Source: an uncultured Bacteroides sp. (GTDB lineage: Bacteria; Bacteroidota; Bacteroidia; Bacteroidales; Bacteroidaceae). Taken from it: 64,000 nucleotides of DNA. The stretch's first letter is position 1. Each line of letters starts with the position of its first letter. Below, piece after piece: positions 59,147-64,000 of the stretch. Both the position numbers and the translations under genes were made by a program. The stretch lies in assembly GCA_900551445.1 (NCBI GenBank), contig URWA01000002.1, positions 62,001-126,000 on the forward strand. The letters are read 5' to 3'. Under the pieces are notes generated by a model, which saw only the letters and a program-made list of their open reading frames with translations, made no database searches and had not been told where the DNA came from.

Positions 59147-61786
59147 ATGATAAAAAGATTGTTTTTTTTACTTGTCTTGTGTATGGGAGTTGTGAAACTT
59201 TCAGCGCAGATTACAGGAGTTGTGACAGATTCTGAAACAGGTGACCCTATTCCTTATTTGAACGTGTATTACGACGGTAAAGGAGTGGGTACCATTACCG
59301 ATATAGACGGGCAATATACCATTGCCACTCATCCCGGATGGACTAAACTGACTTTCTCCATGGTGGGCTATGGTACGGAGGTACGTAATGTGTCGGTCAA
59401 TACCAAGAAGCTGGATGTGAAAATGAAGCCGGACTTGGTGCTGGATGAGGTGATTGTAAAACCCAAGAAGGAAAAATATTCCCGGAAAAACAATCCGGCG
59501 GTGGAGATGATGAAGAAAGTCATTGCGGCCAAGAAACTGAATGATTTGGGTGTCAATGATTTCTATCATTATAATAAATACCAGAAGATTACTTTCTCTT
59601 TGAACAACATTACGACCGATTCGCTTCGGGAGTCTAATCTGTTTAAGAAATATCCGTTCTTCCGCGACCAGGTAGAGGTCTGCGAGGTGACGGGGAAGAA
59701 TATTCTGCCCATATCTGTCGATGAAACGGTGACGGAGAAGTTGTACCGTAAAAACCCGCATGATGAAAAGACGGTGGTGAAAGGTATCAATTCTACGGGT
59801 GTGAACGAATTGTTCAACACGGGTGACATGTTGTCGACGGTGTTGAAGGATGTGTTCCAGGATATCAATATCTATCAGGACCGTTTCCGCTTTTTGCAGT
59901 ATCCGTTCGACAGCCCGATTTCGAATGCGGGTATCAATTTCTATAAGTATTACATCATGGATACGGTGATGGTGGATCGTGAGAAATGTTTTCACCTGAC
60001 TTTCGTTCCTAACAACTCGCAGGATTTTGGCTTTACGGGGCATTTGTATATTCTGGCGGACTCTACTTTCCGGGTGAATAAATGTATCTTGAATCTTCCT
60101 AAGAAGACCGATATCAACTTTGTGGACAACATGATTATCGAACAGAAGTTCGGACAGCTGGACTCAGGAGAGTGGGTGCTGATGGAGGATGATATGGTGT
60201 GTGAGCTGTCTTATCTGAAGAAGTTATTGGGCTCGTTTCAAGTAAGGCGTACCACACGATATTCCGATTTCGGGTTTGATGAAATCCCTGCGAAGATTTT
60301 TAAGAAGAAGGGGGATGAAATCAAGGATGTGAATGCAATGATGCGGGATGACTCTTTCTGGGAGGAGTATCGTCCGACAGAACTGACCAAGTCGGAGGAT
60401 AATATGGATTCGTTTGTAGACAATCTCTCAAAGATAAAAGGATTCAAGTACATCATGTTTGTGGCGAAGGCTTTCATTGAGAACTTTGTGGAAACCGGAG
60501 TGAAGGGAAGGCCCAGCAAGGTGGATATCGGTCCGATCAATACGATGATATCCAGCAACTATATTGACGGGCTTCGCCTGAGAGCTTCTGCACAGACCAC
60601 GGCAAACTTGAACCCGCATCTCTTTTTGAGAGGATATTATGCGTATGGCTTCAAGGATGAGAAGTCGAAATACAAGGCTGAGGTGGAATATTCTTTCAAT
60701 AAGAAGGAATACCTGCCGCGTGAGTATCCGATTAATTCGTTGACCGTTTCCTATTCATACGATAACATGTTGCCGTCCGACAAGTTCATGGGTACGGACA
60801 AGGATAATGTGTTCACTTCGTTCAAGGTGACTTCGGTCGACCAGTACAATTACGAGCGTACGGCCAGTGTGAAGTATGAGCTGGAGAAAGAGAGTGGCCT
60901 GAAAACCACGTTGATGTTGAAGCATACCAATCTGGAAGCTTGTGGAAAACTGTTTTATCGCACAATGGCTCAGGAAAACCAGTTGCAGCAGGCGCTGGCA
61001 TCGGGTGAACTGAGCGGCACAGAGTGGGTACATTCTCCTTACAACACAAGGGATTTCTCGCTGGCGGAGGCTACTCTGGCATTCCGTTATGCACCGGGTA
61101 AAACGTTTGTCAATACCAAGCAACGCCGTTTGCCGATTAATCTCGATGCGCCGGTGTTCACTTTGCAGCACACGTTGGGACTGAAAGGCATCTTGGGAAG
61201 TGATTATACGTATAACATGACGGAGATAAGTCTTTACAAGCGCTGGTGGCTCAGCTCTTGGGGAAACATTGATACCTGTGTGAAAGGGGGTATCCAGTGG
61301 AACAAGGTTCCTTTCCCGTTGCTGATTATGCCGGCTGCCAATTTGTCTTATATTATTCAGGATGAAACGTTCAACCTGATTAATAATATGGAGTTCCTGA
61401 ACGACCGTTATGCTTCTTTGGATGTGTCATGGAATTTGCAGGGAAAGATATTCAATCGTATTCCTTTGCTGAAAAAACTGAAATGGCGTGAGTTTATCGG
61501 CATCAAATGTTTGTGGGGAACGCTGACGGACAAGAATAATCCGCTGCTTCCACAAAACGCGAATGATACGGAACTGATGCTGTTCCCTGGACATTACGAT
61601 GCGGCGGGAAACTTCCATACTTCCAGTTATGTGATGGACCCCAAGAAACCGTATGTGGAGGTGAGCGCAGGTATTCACAATATCTTCAAATTATTGCATG
61701 TGGAGTATGTGCGCCGGTTGAATTATAATGAATTGCCAACTGCCAGCAAGTGGGGAATCCGTTTCATGATTCGTACGGTCTTCTAA
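59147..61786 (+). CDS. DUF5686/carboxypeptidase-regulatory-like outer-membrane protein
   Basis: An 879-residue exported protein with signal peptide MIKRLFFLLVLCMGVVKLSA. Residues about 21-105 form a CarboxypepD_reg-like beta-sandwich (ITGVVTDSETGDPIPYLNV ... LTFSMVGYGTEVRNV). The remainder matches DUF5686, ending in a region of amphipathic strands and a terminal FMIRTVF that suggests an outer-membrane barrel. It resembles TonB-dependent receptors in its N-domain but has no plug domain. Function is unknown; it stands alone between inositol-phosphate synthase and a sigma-54 activator. I see no clear -7 box upstream. Confidence 0.85.
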   Translation: MIKRLFFLLVLCMGVVKLSAQITGVVTDSETGDPIPYLNVYYDGKGVGTITDIDGQYTIATHPGWTKLTFSMVGYGTEVRNVSVNTKKLDVKMKPDLVLDEVIVKPKKEKYSRKNNPAVEMMKKVIAAKKLNDLGVNDFYHYNKYQKITFSLNNITTDSLRESNLFKKYPFFRDQVEVCEVTGKNILPISVDETVTEKLYRKNPHDEKTVVKGINSTGVNELFNTGDMLSTVLKDVFQDINIYQDRFRFLQYPFDSPISNAGINFYKYYIMDTVMVDREKCFHLTFVPNNSQDFGFTGHLYILADSTFRVNKCILNLPKKTDINFVDNMIIEQKFGQLDSGEWVLMEDDMVCELSYLKKLLGSFQVRRTTRYSDFGFDEIPAKIFKKKGDEIKDVNAMMRDDSFWEEYRPTELTKSEDNMDSFVDNLSKIKGFKYIMFVAKAFIENFVETGVKGRPSKVDIGPINTMISSNYIDGLRLRASAQTTANLNPHLFLRGYYAYGFKDEKSKYKAEVEYSFNKKEYLPREYPINSLTVSYSYDNMLPSDKFMGTDKDNVFTSFKVTSVDQYNYERTASVKYELEKESGLKTTLMLKHTNLEACGKLFYRTMAQENQLQQALASGELSGTEWVHSPYNTRDFSLAEATLAFRYAPGKTFVNTKQRRLPINLDAPVFTLQHTLGLKGILGSDYTYNMTEISLYKRWWLSSWGNIDTCVKGGIQWNKVPFPLLIMPAANLSYIIQDETFNLINNMEFLNDRYASLDVSWNLQGKIFNRIPLLKKLKWREFIGIKCLWGTLTDKNNPLLPQNANDTELMLFPGHYDAAGNFHTSSYVMDPKKPYVEVSAGIHNIFKLLHVEYVRRLNYNELPTASKWGIRFMIRTVF

Positions 61787-61823
61787 TTTTTACTAAATGC
61801 ATGGGCGGGTCTCAAACTTTTTG

Positions 61824-61831
61824 TAATTTTG
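61824..61831 (+). promoter_or_regulatory. -7 box of the sigma-54 activator operon
   Basis: TAATTTTG, 20 nt before the start at 61851. Confidence 0.55.
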
Positions 61832-61850
61832 TCATATAATCGAGGAATGT

Positions 61851-63167
61851 ATGGTGAAATCAGAAATACAAAATGTGAAACTGCGGTTCGGCATTATCGG
61901 AAACTGTGAAGGGTTGAATCGGGCGATTGACGTGGCCATGCAGGTGGCTCCTACGGACCTGTCTGTATTGGTTACGGGTGAAAGTGGTGTCGGAAAGGAA
62001 AGTTTTCCGCAGATTATTCATCAGTTTAGCCGGCGGAAGCACGGTCCGTATATTGCGGTCAACTGTGGAGCCATTCCGGAAGGTACGATTGACTCGGAAC
62101 TGTTCGGACATGAAAAGGGAGCTTTTACGGGAGCCATCAGTGACCGTAACGGGTATTTTGCGGAGGCAAACGGAGGTACTATTTTCTTGGATGAGGTGGG
62201 AGAGCTGCCTCTTTCCACACAGGCCCGTCTGCTCCGTGTGCTGGAGACCGGAGAGTATATCAAGGTAGGTTCTTCCAAGGTACAGAAAACGGATGTACGT
62301 ATTGTGGCTGCCACAAACGTGGATTTCTCTGAAGCGATAGCCGACGGACGGTTTCGTGAAGATTTGTATTATCGTTTGAACACAGTGCCTATCAAGGTGC
62401 CGGCCTTGCGTGAACGTCCGGATGATATCCCTCTCCTGTTTCGGAAGTTTGCGGCCGACTTTGCGGAAAAATACCGGATGCCGGCTATCCAACTTACGGA
62501 CGATGCGCGGCGTTTGCTGGTGTCTTATACATGGCCGGGAAACATCCGGCAGTTGAAAAACATTACCGAACAGATTTCCATTATTGAGACTAATCGTGAT
62601 ATAACTGCTGATATTCTGCAAGGATATCTGCCGGCACAGCCTGTATCGAAGTATCCCACTCTTTTAGGCGGATTGAAACCGGAAGGGGAGAAAGGTTTTC
62701 AGAGTGAGAGGGAGATTCTTTATCAGGTGCTGTTCGATATGCGCCGGGATGTGACGGAACTGAAGAAACTGGTGCATGATATTATGGCGGAACGGGCAGG
62801 GGGTGCTCCTATAACACCTGCTTCTACGACTCCGGTTCATTATATTCCGGAAACTCCGGTCAGTTTGATGCAGACTCCTTCGGTGGTGCTGAATCCGGTG
62901 ACGGAAGTAGGAAAGGTTTCCAATGTGACTTCCGTCGGCAATGTATCTCCTGTGCACTCCGGTGTGAAAGTCACTCCGGCGGATGTGTCGGATGTGCAGG
63001 ATACGGAAGAATACGTAGAAGAGAATCTTTCACTGGATGAAGTGGAGAAAGAGATGATTCGTAAGGCGCTGGAACGTCATCACGGGAAACGGAAAAATGC
63101 AGCGAATGATTTGAAGATATCAGAACGTACACTTTATAGAAAAATAAAAGAATATGGACTTGAGTAA
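61851..63167 (+). CDS. Sigma-54-dependent Fis-family transcriptional activator without receiver domain
   Basis: A 438-residue AAA+ bacterial enhancer-binding protein. The AAA+ domain starts almost at once (about 14-245) with Walker A GESGVGKE, the sigma-54 contact loop GAFTGA, Walker B GGTIFLDEVGEL, sensor I VAATN and the arginine fingers in GRFREDLYYRLN. A Pro/Thr/Val/Ser-rich linker (about 310-385) leads to a C-terminal Fis helix-turn-helix (RKNAANDLKISERTLYRKIKEYG). It has no receiver, GAF or PAS sensor domain. It overlaps lptE by 14 nt, so it is cotranscribed with outer-membrane biogenesis genes. The target promoters are unknown. Confidence 0.93.
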   Translation: MVKSEIQNVKLRFGIIGNCEGLNRAIDVAMQVAPTDLSVLVTGESGVGKESFPQIIHQFSRRKHGPYIAVNCGAIPEGTIDSELFGHEKGAFTGAISDRNGYFAEANGGTIFLDEVGELPLSTQARLLRVLETGEYIKVGSSKVQKTDVRIVAATNVDFSEAIADGRFREDLYYRLNTVPIKVPALRERPDDIPLLFRKFAADFAEKYRMPAIQLTDDARRLLVSYTWPGNIRQLKNITEQISIIETNRDITADILQGYLPAQPVSKYPTLLGGLKPEGEKGFQSEREILYQVLFDMRRDVTELKKLVHDIMAERAGGAPITPASTTPVHYIPETPVSLMQTPSVVLNPVTEVGKVSNVTSVGNVSPVHSGVKVTPADVSDVQDTEEYVEENLSLDEVEKEMIRKALERHHGKRKNAANDLKISERTLYRKIKEYGLE

Positions 63168-63687
63168 GAAATATATCCGACTGACAAAGTATGTGCTTCC
63201 GGTGGTATTGTGTATTCTGACTGCATGCACCGTGTCCTATAAGTTTAATGGGTCTTCCATCAATTATGATAAGGTGAAGACCATCAGTTTCCAGAACTTC
63301 CCGAACCGTTCGGCTGCCTTTGTATGGGGCCCGATGGAGTCTATGTTCAATACGGCTTTGCAGGACAAATACATGCAGCAGACCCGTTTGAAGCAGGTGC
63401 GTCAGGGGGGCGACTTGGAACTTTCGGGTGAGATTACCAATTACGATGCCTACAACAAGGGAGTTGGTTCCGACGGTTATTCTACGATGGCAGAGTTGAG
63501 AATGACTGTAAATGTACGGTTTGTGAACAATTCAAACCACGCGGAAGATTTCTCTGATCAGCAGTTTACGGCCAGCCGTGAGTACAACGCGAGCCAGCAG
63601 CTGTCATCCGTGCAAGAAGAGCTTGTACAGCAGATGATTGACGAAATTGTGGAACAGATTTTTAATGCTACAGTAGCCAATTGGTAG
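63154..63687 (+). CDS. lptE: LptE-family lipopolysaccharide assembly lipoprotein
   Basis: Outer-membrane lipoprotein that plugs the LptD channel during lipopolysaccharide insertion. The 177-residue product has a lipoprotein signal ending LTAC (Cys about 26), then VSYKFNGSSINYDKVKTISFQNFPN, LSGEITNYDAY and a helical C-terminus, the pattern of the Bacteroidetes LptE-like family. It overlaps the upstream sigma-54 activator by 14 nt and is followed after 7 nt by another gene, so all three form an operon. Confidence 0.87.
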   Translation: MDLSKKYIRLTKYVLPVVLCILTACTVSYKFNGSSINYDKVKTISFQNFPNRSAAFVWGPMESMFNTALQDKYMQQTRLKQVRQGGDLELSGEITNYDAYNKGVGSDGYSTMAELRMTVNVRFVNNSNHAEDFSDQQFTASREYNASQQLSSVQEELVQQMIDEIVEQIFNATVANW

Positions 63688-63694
63688 GAGCGGA

Positions 63695-64000
63695 ATGATA
63701 CAGCAACGGTTACAGCAATGGATTGAGCACCCGGAATTGTTGGGAACGGAAAGCCTTTACGAGTTGAAAAGGTTATTGGAGCGTTATCCCTATTTTCAGA
63801 CTGCCCGGATTTTGTATCTGAAAAATTTGTTTTTGCTGCACGATCCTTCTTTTCAGGAAGAATTACGCAAGGGAGCTTTGTTCGTGGCCGATTTGAGTGT
63901 GTTGTTTTATGCCATCGAAGGCGAACATTTTATCATCAGGCAGCATGCGGAGAAAACGGATATACCTGCAGCAGGGGCCGAAGACAGAACCTTGGATTTG
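63695..64000 (+). CDS. Protein of unknown function downstream of lptE (3' end outside the window)
   Basis: An open frame begins at the ATG at 63695 and runs to the window edge (102 codons). A ribosome-binding site (GGAG, 63687-63690) overlaps the lptE stop. The visible part is helical and has no signal peptide: MIQQRLQQWIEHPELL, LYELKRLLERYPYFQTARIL and LFYAIEGEHFIIRQH. In Bacteroides the gene at this place is usually annotated as a tetratricopeptide-repeat protein preceding secG; what is visible is compatible but not sufficient to confirm it. Confidence 0.7.
   Translation, partial: MIQQRLQQWIEHPELLGTESLYELKRLLERYPYFQTARILYLKNLFLLHDPSFQEELRKGALFVADLSVLFYAIEGEHFIIRQHAEKTDIPAAGAEDRTLDL

Overview
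The window is a 64-kb piece of chromosome from a Bacteroidales bacterium, most likely Bacteroidaceae (Bacteroides or Phocaeicola). The evidence is the family content (PCMD, DUF4270, DUF4492 and DUF5686 proteins, SPOR lipoprotein, a starch-synthase-like/GT4/GH57 glycogen set, myo-inositol-phosphate synthase) and the recurring Bacteroidetes-type promoter with a -7 box TAnnTTTG. I count about 59 protein genes, two of them cut by the window edges. I see no rRNA, tRNA, insertion sequence, prophage or CRISPR array. Many start codons were set by placing the -7 box upstream of them.

Layout. 1-5.9 kb (minus): recJ-recQ, a C1 aminopeptidase and an Xaa-Pro aminopeptidase. 6-10.3 kb: a patatin phospholipase, the coiled-coil/zapA/RNase Y cluster, and queD-queE for queuosine. 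10.3-17.2 kb: a candidate small RNA, a LytTR two-component pair, and a tripartite macrolide-type ABC efflux operon (outer membrane factor, adaptor, ATPase, permease). 17.2-20.2 kb: DUF4492-cydA-cydB (cytochrome bd). 20.2-28 kb: palindromic array 1, a tandem GH43 enzyme, a tricorn-like periplasmic protease, three small envelope genes (YtxH, holin-like, unknown) and a SPOR lipoprotein. 28-36 kb: PCMD protein, gapA, then miaA-DAG kinase-kdsA-porin, and serS. 36-44.5 kb: glycogen debranching enzyme-GT4-GH57, a short starch-synthase-like protein with a DUF4270 lipoprotein, and panC-panD. 44.5-50 kb: palindromic array 2, a TrpB2-type enzyme, trkH-trkA and mltG. 50-56.4 kb: GH51 arabinofuranosidase and a porin-pstSCAB phosphate operon. 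56.4-64 kb: PfkB sugar kinase, inositol-phosphate synthase, a DUF5686 outer-membrane protein, a receiver-less sigma-54 activator, lptE and the start of a further gene.

Most of this is ordinary core genome. The feature least explained by known genes is a pair of intergenic arrays (20286-20389, five units; 44574-44699, six units). Each is built from 16-bp palindromes AAACG-N6-CGTTT repeated at exactly 22-bp intervals, and each lies directly behind a rho-independent terminator. Other points of interest are a promoter-to-terminator small-RNA unit at 10388-10500; a 21-bp-period direct repeat between the efflux and cytochrome bd operons that could be a LytTR operator; an 11-bp-arm palindrome between the promoter boxes of the GH51 gene; Pho-box-like repeats before the phosphate operon; and a histone-H1-like tail on the GH57 protein.
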